Shown piece by piece: positions 52,304 through 61,004 of a stretch of 64,000 bases of DNA. The DNA comes from Parablautia intestinalis (GTDB lineage: Bacteria > Bacillota > Clostridia > Lachnospirales > Lachnospiraceae): NCBI GenBank assembly GCA_003612395.1, contig RAYQ01000008.1:1-64000 (forward strand). The letters are read 5' to 3'. The first letter of the stretch is position 1. Each line of letters begins with the position of its first letter. Under the pieces are notes generated by a model. The model did no database searches. It worked only from the letters and a program-made list of their open reading frames with translations, and had not been told where the DNA came from. The position numbers and the translations under genes were made by a program.

Positions 52304-55300
52304 ATGCTTAACAAAAAAGAGATTAGAAGGCTTACTAACAGCGTTACATATAACAGAGGACAGGAGCTTTTTTATAACGATGGCGTTGAAACATTTGAAG
52401 CAGACGATCAGGATCCATATGAAATTAGAATAAGGGCCAGGGTGCAGGGCAGCGGGCGGAAACATTATCAGGTGGAGATGACCTATGACAGGATGATAGA
52501 TGATTTGGAAGACTGCTATTGCGAGTGCCCGGCTTTTTACAGTTATGAAGGCATTTGCAAGCATTGCGTGGCAGTGCTTTTAGAAGCGGAACATTACCAG
52601 TTCAGACAGCAGACGATTCAGGACTTTTTGGAGACACAGCTCCAGGACGCGGACAAAAAGTATTTGAAGGACTATATTGATTTCAAAGCGGGCTTTGACA
52701 AAAGCCCGGCCATACGGCAGGCTAAAACAACGACCCCGGCTATGAAGGAATTGCTGCAAAAGCAGACTGTCAGGGCGACTATGGCCCTTTTACCACAGAA
52801 GGATTATGGGAGGGTGGAGTTGGAACCCTATTTTGAGTGCAGTAAAAATTCGCTTAATGTAGAGTTCAAACTGGGTGTGGATACAAAATATGTGATGAAA
52901 GATGTTTTTGAGTTTGTGAGGCATGTGGAATCAGAGGCAGAATATTCTTATGGGAAAAAGCTTAAATTTTTCCATACATTGGATGCGTTTGAGCCAAAGT
53001 CCAGGGAGATGGTGCAGTTTTTAATAAGGTGGGTACAGGAAAACGGAGGTAGATATGTACAGTACAGCTATGGAGGTTATTATAGCTCATCTTATACAAG
53101 GCTGCGGAAGATTCCTTTAAGCAGTGCGAATTTTGAGGAGCTTTTGGAATGCCTGAAGGACAGGGATATTATCATGAATGCGAACCTGACGGGAGAGCGT
53201 TCATGGAGGCTGACAGAAGATAAGCTTATCAGAAAGATGTGGATAAAGGGGGAAAAGGACGGTATTGAAATAAGAACGGAGGGGGAGTTGTTTGGATATA
53301 TCTGCTCTCACTATATTGTGATGTTTAAGGAGGGACTGATTTACAGGGAAAAGAGAGAAGAACTGGAGCAGGTTCAGGACTTTATATCCTGTATGGCGCA
53401 GTTACCTGACAGAAAGATCTATATTGCAAAGGAAGATGTTCCTGTTTTCTGCAGAGAACTGCTTCCGGCTCTTGAAGAATATTATCAATGTGAAAAGGCA
53501 GATTTCGATCCGTCAGCCTATGGCGTGGTGCCGGTGTCCTTTGAGATTTATCTGGACGCTCCCCAAAAGGATTTTATTACCTGCAAGGTTTATGCGCTGT
53601 ACGGGGAAAGGAAATATGAGGTTTTTGGGAACCATGAAGAAAAGGGCGGAAGGGATGTTGTGAGGGAAACACTTGTCAGGAATGTGGTTGCCTCCTACTG
53701 CAATGCCTTTGACGAGGCAGAACATGCTATGGTTCTTTCCGGGGATGAGGATAAGCTCTATGAGCTTTTGGTGGATGGAATACCCAGGTTTCAGGAGCTT
53801 GGCGAGGTGTATGTCTCGGATACCCTTAAGAAAATTCATGTGGTGCAGCACAGCAGGGTTGAGGTGGGAGTATCACTGTCCGGAGATTTGCTAGAGCTAA
53901 CCGTAAGCGCCGGGGAGATGTCCAGAGAAGAGCTTATAGAAATTCTGTCAAAATATGACCGCAGAAAAAAATACTTCCGCCTGAAAAATGGCAGCTTTAT
54001 CAATGCTGAGGATGAGGGAATGCAGACTCTCTTAGGGCTTAAGGAGGATTTAAACCTGACAGAGAGTCAGCTAAAAAAGGAAAAGATGACTGTGCCCAAA
54101 TACAGAGCCATGTATTTGGACAGTGAACTGCGTGAGAAACAAAATCTCCTGGCAATAAGAAGCAGGACTTTCAAAGAACTGGTCAGAAATATGAAGACCA
54201 TAGAGGATAATGATTTTGAAATTCCGGCCAGCTTAGAGCCTGTTTTACGGGAATATCAGAAAACAGGTTTTTTGTGGCTGAAAACTTTAAGGTGCAATGG
54301 GTTCGGGGGTATTTTAGCGGATGATATGGGACTTGGAAAAACCCTTCAGGTTATTGCATTTTTATTGTCTGAATTTCTGGATGCAAAGGCGCAGGATAAC
54401 AGAAGATGCTTAATTGTAACGCCGGCGTCCCTGGTATTTAACTGGAACAGTGAATTCAGACGTTTTGCCCCGCTCCTTCCCGTAAAAATGGTAACAGGTA
54501 CGGCAGCCGAGAGGAAGGAAATTATAGAAACTTCCCAGATGAGAGATATCCTTGTTACGTCCTATGAGCTTTTAAAAAGAGATCTTTCCTGGTATCAGGA
54601 GCTTTCCTTTTTCTGCCAGATTATTGATGAAGCCCAGTACATCAAAAATCATAATACCCAGGCGGCAAAGGCGGTGAAGGAGATTAAGGCAGGATGCCGT
54701 TTCGCCCTGACAGGCACGCCAATAGAGAACAAATTAAGCGAGCTATGGAGTATTTTTGATTATCTGATGCCGGGATTTTTGTTTGGCTATCAGCGCTTCA
54801 GGACGGAAATGGAAGTACCGGCCCTGCAAAATAAAAGCGATGAGGCTATGGAAAGGCTCCAAAAGATGGTGAAGCCCTTTATCTTAAGAAGGCTGAAAAG
54901 GGATGTTCTTACAGATCTGCCGGATAAACTGGAGGAATGCATATATGGTCATATGGAGGGAGAACAGTGGAAGCTTTACTGCGCCCATGTGCAGAGAATC
55001 AAAATGCTGGTGGACAAGCAGTCGGATGAAGAATTTAAAAGTGCCAAAATTCAGATTCTGTCTGAATTGTTAAAGCTCAGACAGCTGTGCTGCGATCCAT
55101 CGCTGGTGTATGAAAATTATGAAAGCTCATCACAGAAAGCCATGATGTGCCTTGACCTTATCAGAAACGCCGTAAGCGGCGGTCATAAAGTACTCTTATT
55201 TTCCCAGTTTACTTCTATGCTGGAAAATCTGCAAAGGGAGCTGGATAAGGAAAATCTTTCTTATTATACCCTTACAGGAGCCACCCCGAAGGAAAAGCGG

Positions 55301-55642
55301 CTGAAACTGGTTGAAAGCTTTAACCGGGATGAGACCAATGTGTTTTGCATTTCCCTAAAAGCAGGGGGAACAGGCCTTAATCTGACGGCTGCGGATATTG
55401 TAATTCATTATGATCCCTGGTGGAATCTGGCGGTGCAGAATCAGGCAACGGACAGGGCTCACAGAATCGGTCAAAAAAATGTGGTAAATGTTTATAAGCT
55501 GATCATGAAAGACACGATAGAAGAAAATATTGTGAAGCTTCAGGAGAAAAAAAAGGAACTGGCGGAGCAGGTACTTTCAGGAGAGGGGATGGGGAGCGGA
55601 AGCTTTAGCAGGGAGGAACTGCTGGAATTGTTAAAAATGTAG
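52304..55642 (+). CDS. SWIM/SNF2-type DEAD-like helicase
   Basis: A 1112-residue protein with an N-terminal SWIM zinc finger (CYCECPAFYSYEGICKHC, residues 68-85), a large SNF2-associated middle region (about residues 130-620), and the C-terminal two-lobe SNF2 ATPase. ATPase motifs are Walker A ADDMGLGKTLQVIAFLL, DEAQYIKN, LTGTPIENKL, and motifs V-VI KAGGTGLNLTAADIVIHYD and QATDRAHRIGQ. Such proteins are double-stranded DNA translocases of unsettled role in Firmicutes. AAGAGGA lies before the ATG. It is a single gene with no restriction or defence partners alongside. Confidence 0.92.
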   Translation: MLNKKEIRRLTNSVTYNRGQELFYNDGVETFEADDQDPYEIRIRARVQGSGRKHYQVEMTYDRMIDDLEDCYCECPAFYSYEGICKHCVAVLLEAEHYQFRQQTIQDFLETQLQDADKKYLKDYIDFKAGFDKSPAIRQAKTTTPAMKELLQKQTVRATMALLPQKDYGRVELEPYFECSKNSLNVEFKLGVDTKYVMKDVFEFVRHVESEAEYSYGKKLKFFHTLDAFEPKSREMVQFLIRWVQENGGRYVQYSYGGYYSSSYTRLRKIPLSSANFEELLECLKDRDIIMNANLTGERSWRLTEDKLIRKMWIKGEKDGIEIRTEGELFGYICSHYIVMFKEGLIYREKREELEQVQDFISCMAQLPDRKIYIAKEDVPVFCRELLPALEEYYQCEKADFDPSAYGVVPVSFEIYLDAPQKDFITCKVYALYGERKYEVFGNHEEKGGRDVVRETLVRNVVASYCNAFDEAEHAMVLSGDEDKLYELLVDGIPRFQELGEVYVSDTLKKIHVVQHSRVEVGVSLSGDLLELTVSAGEMSREELIEILSKYDRRKKYFRLKNGSFINAEDEGMQTLLGLKEDLNLTESQLKKEKMTVPKYRAMYLDSELREKQNLLAIRSRTFKELVRNMKTIEDNDFEIPASLEPVLREYQKTGFLWLKTLRCNGFGGILADDMGLGKTLQVIAFLLSEFLDAKAQDNRRCLIVTPASLVFNWNSEFRRFAPLLPVKMVTGTAAERKEIIETSQMRDILVTSYELLKRDLSWYQELSFFCQIIDEAQYIKNHNTQAAKAVKEIKAGCRFALTGTPIENKLSELWSIFDYLMPGFLFGYQRFRTEMEVPALQNKSDEAMERLQKMVKPFILRRLKRDVLTDLPDKLEECIYGHMEGEQWKLYCAHVQRIKMLVDKQSDEEFKSAKIQILSELLKLRQLCCDPSLVYENYESSSQKAMMCLDLIRNAVSGGHKVLLFSQFTSMLENLQRELDKENLSYYTLTGATPKEKRLKLVESFNRDETNVFCISLKAGGTGLNLTAADIVIHYDPWWNLAVQNQATDRAHRIGQKNVVNVYKLIMKDTIEENIVKLQEKKKELAEQVLSGEGMGSGSFSREELLELLKM

Positions 55643-55751
55643 AAATGGAAATAATTGTCTGCAGAAACCTGCGCAGCCCGGGCAGAAGGAAACAGATTTA
55701 AGCCTGTGGGAGCGCGCAGGGTGTTCTGCGGATAACTTTAAAGTATTTATA

Positions 55752-55775
55752 AGCATACAGGATTTCCTGTATGCT
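55752..55775 (+). terminator. Hairpin after the SNF2 gene
   Basis: AGCATACAGGA, a TT turn and TCCTGTATGCT form an 11-bp near-perfect stem between convergent genes, with only a short T-stretch afterwards (GCTTT). Confidence 0.55.
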
Positions 55776-55802
55776 GCTTTAGAGCATAAACAAAAGCCTG
55801 CG

Positions 55803-57050
55803 CTAGAAGTAGTCGGAAAAATAAGGCTTTTCTACAGGTATCAGGCGTTCTAACCAGGTTAGCATGTAATATTCGGTGGTGATTTTTTCGTGCTCATAAA
55901 GATAGGAGGGGCGTTTATACCCCATCAGCATAGTGGTTAAGGTGTTTACGCTCAGCTCAACTACATTAATGGACTGGTTATCCGCCACCTGCTCGCACAC
56001 AGTCTCGCCATCGTGCCAGGAAACCATGTAATCGCCCTCATTCCAGGGGGCCATTTCATCATGGACTTTAAAGTGAAGCTTGAGATCCTCAGGCTGAATC
56101 TGGTAAGGATAGTATTCCAGAAAATCCCGTACATTTACGATTCGTGCCATAATATAAGGAGAGATGGTTTCGGTAATTTCGCTGTCATCAAACAGGTAAG
56201 CCATCGGCTCTCCGGAATAATTATCGCCCTGAACCTGCTCTATCATGGAAAAATGAGCGGTGATGTAGTTCCACAGCCCGTAATTGGCTTCTATGTTTAA
56301 ATATACCATTTCTTTTATATGGAAAATATCATTTGCAATATAGTAAACCACATAACCTAAGGGCCTGTGATCCTTATTATAGTATACGGCCGCGATCATG
56401 TCATCATTGTCCCAGCGCCAGTATTCTTCCCAGGACAAATTATCCCGAATCAGGCATCCATGACGCTGCAGAGCAAAGTAGGAGTGTACATTGTGATAAT
56501 CTTCCGAATCAAGGCTGACCCGCTCCACCATTCCGTCTACAGGCCGGGGTTTTGGAAGCTGGGTATCTTTTACGGTAAAGGACAGTTTGTCGGAAACGAT
56601 CTCCCATCCCATTTTTCTGTAAAAGGGGATGGAATAGGGATAGAGAAAGGAAATAGGCATTTCCCGTTCGTGAATGTAGTTGAGCACATGTTTCATAAGG
56701 GAATGAATTAATCCTTTTCCGGTATATTCGGGGTAGGTGGCAACACCGGTAATGCCGCCCATATCCATGATTTCATCGTGAATATTTATTTTCATGGAAT
56801 AGACAACAATCATGGAGGCTAATTTTTCGCCGTAAAACCATCCTAATACGTAAGCTTCCTCTAAAATAGGCCGCTTTGCGTATTTAATTTCCTCCTGCTG
56901 CCATCCTGTTTGAAATAAATCGTAGGTGGTTACCTGAAATGCGTACTGGAGCAGGGCATTAAACTGTTCCAAATCGCTTTTGTCAAGTTCCCGCATTTTA
57001 AAATCACCATTTGTTTCAAGATAGGTATGTTCTTCTTTTTTGTCTTTCAT
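55803..57050 (-). CDS. Eis-like GNAT N-acetyltransferase
   Basis: A 415-residue protein with an N-terminal GNAT domain (acetyl-CoA loop GGITGVATYPEYTGKGLIHSLM near residue 95, then FYRKMGWEIVSDK), a second GNAT-like domain and a C-terminal sterol-carrier-like domain (about residues 310-415). This three-part layout is that of the Eis family, which acetylates amines, including aminoglycosides, in some bacteria. The natural substrate here is not known. The ATG at 57050 (minus) is preceded by GGAGGGAA; a second ATG 18 codons in is possible. Confidence 0.85.
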   Translation of the reverse strand: MKDKKEEHTYLETNGDFKMRELDKSDLEQFNALLQYAFQVTTYDLFQTGWQQEEIKYAKRPILEEAYVLGWFYGEKLASMIVVYSMKINIHDEIMDMGGITGVATYPEYTGKGLIHSLMKHVLNYIHEREMPISFLYPYSIPFYRKMGWEIVSDKLSFTVKDTQLPKPRPVDGMVERVSLDSEDYHNVHSYFALQRHGCLIRDNLSWEEYWRWDNDDMIAAVYYNKDHRPLGYVVYYIANDIFHIKEMVYLNIEANYGLWNYITAHFSMIEQVQGDNYSGEPMAYLFDDSEITETISPYIMARIVNVRDFLEYYPYQIQPEDLKLHFKVHDEMAPWNEGDYMVSWHDGETVCEQVADNQSINVVELSVNTLTTMLMGYKRPSYLYEHEKITTEYYMLTWLERLIPVEKPYFSDYF

Positions 57051-57186
57051 AACTGTTTTCCTTTCCCTCCTATTTTACATCACAAAAAAGCATGCGTCCA
57101 TGCATTTTTTAGAAAGATACAATATCGCAAAGCAAACATCATGTTCTCACGGAATGTGTAGCTTATGCGCATTCCTGAAGCGTGAA

Positions 57187-57203
57187 CAGTAACAATGTTA
57201 CTG
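57187..57203. promoter_or_regulatory. Perfect dyad upstream of the ileS leader
   Basis: CAGTAACA, one A and TGTTACTG form a perfect 17-bp palindrome in the gap between the divergent eis-like gene and the ileS leader, 28 nt upstream of the ileS -35. It may be an operator for either gene. Confidence 0.4.
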
Positions 57204-57231
57204 AATTTATCAGGGAAAAGAGGTAAGGGGG

Positions 57232-57259
57232 TTGACAAAACATAGGGAAATGTTGTACT
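57232..57259 (+). promoter_or_regulatory. Promoter for the ileS T-box leader
   Basis: A perfect TTGACA (57232-57237) and TGTACT (57254-57259, four of six matches) are spaced by 16 nt. Transcription would start just upstream of the T-box stem I. Confidence 0.6.
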
Positions 57260-57265
57260 TTTTAA

Positions 57266-57517
57266 AAAGTAAAGGCAAGGACGAAGACAGTAGTATTTTT
57301 CGAATATGACAGAGAGCCGGGATGGGTGGAAACCGGTATTGGTAGAAAAATGGCGAAGATCACTTTTGAGCTGCGGACTGAAAGCTTTGGCAAGTAGGTT
57401 TTGCCGGAATCCTCCGTTATGGGAAAACATATTAAGCCGTAGTATAATCGGTGCGTATGGGTAAACAGGTGGTTAAGGTGAAGCGTATTCCCGTCCTTTT
57501 TACGGACGGGATTTTTT
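57266..57517 (+). ncRNA. T-box leader of ileS (isoleucine specifier)
   Basis: A tRNA-sensing T-box riboswitch. Stem I contains AAGGACGAAGACAGTAGTAT and then GAGAGCCGGGATGGGTGGAA. The specifier position reads GCGAAG-ATC-ACTTTTGAG, with ATC (57359-57361) coding for isoleucine. The T-box region is AACAGGTGGTTAAGGTG (57464-57480), with UGGU complementary to the tRNA ACCA end; it departs from the usual ACCGCG continuation. The terminator stem CCCGTCC / GGACGGG (57490-57510) is followed by six T residues. Uncharged tRNA-Ile is expected to allow read-through to ileS. Confidence 0.85.
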
Positions 57518-57608
57518 AACATAAGGGCAGCCTGCGGAGCGTGCCGGCTGTTATTTAGAGGCAGGCCCGAAAACAAACGCTGCCACGCTTTGCAAACTGG
57601 CTTATTGT
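57518..57608 (+). repeat. Two-module intergenic repeat, copy 2
   Basis: Module 2 (57518-57550) begins AACATAAGGGCAG right after the T-box terminator and ends GTGCCGGCTG; five substitutions separate it from 9886-9918. Module 1 follows in inverted orientation (57572-57608), matching 9849-9885 in reverse complement with the same 37-nt length. In both loci the pair sits directly downstream of a terminator. Confidence 0.75.
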
Positions 57609-57646
57609 AAAGAAGCGGCGAAGGACTTTCCTGGTAAGTAAGAAAA

Positions 57647-57715
57647 GAGTTTGTGTCCGCGCTGTGTCCGCAAACTCTGCTATTTGGAAAAAGCAGCGCA
57701 GAAATGAGGAAGGCT
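57647..57715 (+). repeat. Pseudoknot-like leader (family B), copy 2
   Basis: GAGTTTGTG (57647-57655) pairs with CGCAAACTC (57669-57677), one U-G pair replacing the U-A of copy 1. The loop segment GCGCTG (57659-57664) is complementary to CAGCGC (57694-57699), 6 nt before the ATGAGG used as ribosome binding site for ileS. Confidence 0.65.
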
Positions 57716-60700
57716 ATGTATCAAAAAGTATCTACAGACCTTAATTTTGTGGAACGGGAAAAAAAGATCGAAAAATTCTGGAAAGAAAATGATATTTTTA
57801 AAAAAAGTATGGAGAACAGGAAGGGATGTCCTACTTACACGTTCTATGACGGTCCCCCTACGGCAAACGGGACACCCCATATTGGCCATGTGCTGACCCG
57901 GGTAATCAAGGACATGATTCCCAGATACCGTACAATGAAGGGAAATATGGTTCCCAGAAAAGCAGGATGGGATACCCACGGGCTTCCTGTGGAGCTGGAG
58001 GTGGAAAAGCTTCTTGGATTAGACGGCAAGGAACAGATCGAGGAGTACGGCCTTGACCCTTTTATCAGGAAATGTAAGGAAAGCGTATGGAAATATAAAG
58101 GGATGTGGGAGGACTTTTCCGGTACGGTCGGTTTCTGGGCGGACATGGATGATCCTTATGTGACGTACCACGATGATTTTATCGAATCGGAATGGTGGGC
58201 TCTTAAAGAAATCTGGAAAAAAGGGCTTCTTTACAAAGGATTTAAAATTGTGCCCTACTGTCCAAGATGCGGAACGCCCCTTTCCTCCCACGAGGTGGCA
58301 CAAGGGTATAAGGCGGTAAAAGAACGCTCGGCAGTGGTACGCTTTAAGGTAGTTGGCGAGGACGCTTATTTCCTTGCATGGACCACCACACCATGGACGC
58401 TGCCTTCTAATGTGGCTCTTTGCGTGAACCCGCAGGAAACTTATGTAAAGATAAAGGCGGCAGACGGCTACACTTATTATATGGCACAGGCGCTTCTTGA
58501 TCCTGTTTTAGGAAAGCTTGCAGGGGAAGGCGAAAGCGCTTATGAAATTCTGGAAACCTACACGGGGAAGGATTTAGAGTATAAGGAATATGAGCCTTTA
58601 TTTGCCTGTGCAGGGGAAGCGGCGGCAAAGCAGAATAAAAAGGGACATTTTGTGACCTGTGACAATTACGTTACGATGACGGATGGTACCGGTATTGTCC
58701 ATATAGCGCCGGCCTTTGGTGAGGATGATGCCCAGGTAGGGCGCAAATATGATCTGCCCTTCGTACAGTTTGTTGACAGCAAAGGCAATATGACACAGGA
58801 AACTGCCTATGCAGGAAAATTTGTGAAGGATGCCGATCCTGCTATCCTGATGGATCTTGACAAAGAGGGCAAATTGTTTGATGCGCCTAAATTTGAACAT
58901 GATTATCCTTTCTGCTGGAGATGTGATACTCCGTTAATTTATTATGCGAGAGAGTCATGGTTTATCAAGATGACAGCGGTGCGGGATGATCTGGTGCGCA
59001 ATAATAAAACGGTAAACTGGATTCCGGAATCTATCGGCGAGGGACGTTTTGGTAACTGGCTTGAAAATATACAGGATTGGGGGGTTTCCCGTAACCGTTA
59101 CTGGGGTACGCCGTTAAATATCTGGGAATGTGAGGAATGTGGGTATCAGGATGCTATTGGTTCCAGGGAAGAATTGGAGAAATTAAGCGGCAATCCGGCT
59201 GCAAGGACGGTGGAGCTGCACAGGCCATACATTGACGAAATTACCTGTACCTGTCCTAAGTGTGGAAAGGCAATGAAGCGTGTGCCGGAGGTGATTGACT
59301 GCTGGTTTGACTCAGGCGCCATGCCTTTTGCCCAGCATCATTATCCTTTTGAGAACAAGGAACTGTTTGAGTCTCAATTTCCTGCCCAGTTTATTTCAGA
59401 GGCAGTGGACCAGACCCGGGGCTGGTTTTATTCCCTGATGGCGGAGTCTACGCTGCTTTTTAATAAGTCTCCTTATGAAAATGTAATTGTTTTAGGCCAT
59501 GTTCAGGATGAAAACGGACAAAAAATGAGCAAGTCAAAGGGGAATTCAGTGGATCCCTTTGAGGCCCTTGCAGCTTATGGGGCGGATGCAGTGCGCTGGT
59601 ATTTCTATATTAATTCGGCGCCATGGCTTCCCAACAGGTTCCATGGAAAGGCGGTTATGGAGGGGCAGCGTAAATTCTTAGGTACCCTTTGGAACACTTA
59701 TGCATTTTTTATCCTTTACGCAAATATAGATGATTTTGACGCGACAAAATATACATTGGAATATGACAAACTTCCGGTTATGGATAAATGGCTTTTATCT
59801 AAATTAAACACAGCAGTAAGGGAGACGGACGAACATCTGGACAATTACAGAATTCCGGAGGCTGCAAGGGTTCTGGACAATTTTGTGGATGAGATGAGCA
59901 ACTGGTATGTGCGCCGCTGTCGTGAGCGCTTCTGGGCAAAGGGGATGGAGCAGGATAAGGTGAATGCATATATGACCCTTTATACGGCACTGGTTCAGAT
60001 TTGTAAGTGCGCAGCGCCGCTGATTCCTTTTATGACAGAGGAAATTTATCAGAATCTTGTAAGGAGCAATGATAAAAACGCGCCCGAAAGTATTCATTTG
60101 TGTGATTATCCTGAAGCAAATGAGGCTATGATAGATAAGAAGCTGGAAGAAAATATGGAAGAAGCGCTTCATATTGTTGTGCTGGGGCGCGCGGCCCGCA
60201 ATGCGGCAGGCATGAAAAACCGTCAGCCTATTGGAAGGATGTATGTAAAGGCAGTCCACAGCCTTGAGTCCTATTTTATGGATATTATCAAAGACGAGCT
60301 GAATGTAAAGGAAGTGGCATTTAAGGAAGATGTCAGCGATCTTACAAGCTACAGCTTCAAACCCCAGTTAAAGACGGTCGGGCCTAAGTATGGGAAACAG
60401 CTTGGCGGCATCAGAGAGTATCTGTCAGCTGTGGACGGCACCCAGGCTATGAAGGAGCTTAAAGCAGACGGCGCGCTTAAGTTTGAAGTAAGCGGGGTGG
60501 AAATTTCTCTTGGAGAGGAAGATCTGCTGATTGATGTGGCGCAGAAGGCGGGCCTTGTGACAGAGGCGGATAATTATGTGACAGTAGTGCTTGACACCAA
60601 TCTTTCACCGGATCTTATTGAGGAAGGCTTTGTATATGAGGTCATCAGCAAAATTCAGACCATGCGTAAGGATGCGGGCTTTGAAGTGATGGATCATATC

Positions 60701-60874
60701 ATGGTGACAGTTAATGGGAATGCAAAGATTGCAGGGATTGTCAATGCCAATAAAGAGACTATCTGCGAAAAGGTGCTGGCCGAAGATATCCTTGAGGATG
60801 CGAAGCTTGCTTCTATGAAGGAATGGAATGTAAACGGGGAGAAGGTTACCATCGGAGTGGAAATTAAAGGGTAA
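57716..60874 (+). CDS. ileS: Isoleucyl-tRNA synthetase
   Basis: Charges tRNA-Ile; class I synthetase, 1052 residues. It has the HIGH motif PPTANGTPHIGHVLTR near residue 48, the CP1 editing domain (WTTTPWTLPSNVALCV), KMSKSKGNSVDPFEAL, an anticodon-binding domain, and zinc-type CPRCGTPL and CTCPKCGKAM segments. Its length and signature resemble the eukaryote-like class of bacterial IleRS, which is often less sensitive to mupirocin. The start at 57716 follows GAGGAAGG; upstream in-frame starts fall within the leader. It is controlled by the T-box upstream. Confidence 0.96.
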   Translation: MYQKVSTDLNFVEREKKIEKFWKENDIFKKSMENRKGCPTYTFYDGPPTANGTPHIGHVLTRVIKDMIPRYRTMKGNMVPRKAGWDTHGLPVELEVEKLLGLDGKEQIEEYGLDPFIRKCKESVWKYKGMWEDFSGTVGFWADMDDPYVTYHDDFIESEWWALKEIWKKGLLYKGFKIVPYCPRCGTPLSSHEVAQGYKAVKERSAVVRFKVVGEDAYFLAWTTTPWTLPSNVALCVNPQETYVKIKAADGYTYYMAQALLDPVLGKLAGEGESAYEILETYTGKDLEYKEYEPLFACAGEAAAKQNKKGHFVTCDNYVTMTDGTGIVHIAPAFGEDDAQVGRKYDLPFVQFVDSKGNMTQETAYAGKFVKDADPAILMDLDKEGKLFDAPKFEHDYPFCWRCDTPLIYYARESWFIKMTAVRDDLVRNNKTVNWIPESIGEGRFGNWLENIQDWGVSRNRYWGTPLNIWECEECGYQDAIGSREELEKLSGNPAARTVELHRPYIDEITCTCPKCGKAMKRVPEVIDCWFDSGAMPFAQHHYPFENKELFESQFPAQFISEAVDQTRGWFYSLMAESTLLFNKSPYENVIVLGHVQDENGQKMSKSKGNSVDPFEALAAYGADAVRWYFYINSAPWLPNRFHGKAVMEGQRKFLGTLWNTYAFFILYANIDDFDATKYTLEYDKLPVMDKWLLSKLNTAVRETDEHLDNYRIPEAARVLDNFVDEMSNWYVRRCRERFWAKGMEQDKVNAYMTLYTALVQICKCAAPLIPFMTEEIYQNLVRSNDKNAPESIHLCDYPEANEAMIDKKLEENMEEALHIVVLGRAARNAAGMKNRQPIGRMYVKAVHSLESYFMDIIKDELNVKEVAFKEDVSDLTSYSFKPQLKTVGPKYGKQLGGIREYLSAVDGTQAMKELKADGALKFEVSGVEISLGEEDLLIDVAQKAGLVTEADNYVTVVLDTNLSPDLIEEGFVYEVISKIQTMRKDAGFEVMDHIMVTVNGNAKIAGIVNANKETICEKVLAEDILEDAKLASMKEWNVNGEKVTIGVEIKG

Positions 60875-60914
60875 GACGGAGGACACTTGTAAAAATTTGA
60901 AAAAATGGAAAAAC

Positions 60915-60943
60915 TTGTGATTTTGCGGCATTTGTAGTATAAT
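60915..60943 (+). promoter_or_regulatory. Promoter for glgP
   Basis: TTGTGA and a perfect TATAAT are spaced by 17 nt, 62 nt before the glgP start. Confidence 0.65.
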
Positions 60944-61004
60944 CTACGAGAATCATTTTGATTTTTAGCAATGACTGAATCAGGATAAAGTGGAGGAGAG
61001 AATG

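Noticed and set aside
52304..55642. SNF2 helicase as part of a phage-defence island
   Set aside because: Neighbours are NAD salvage and an acetyltransferase on the other strand; no nuclease, methylase or other defence gene is near.
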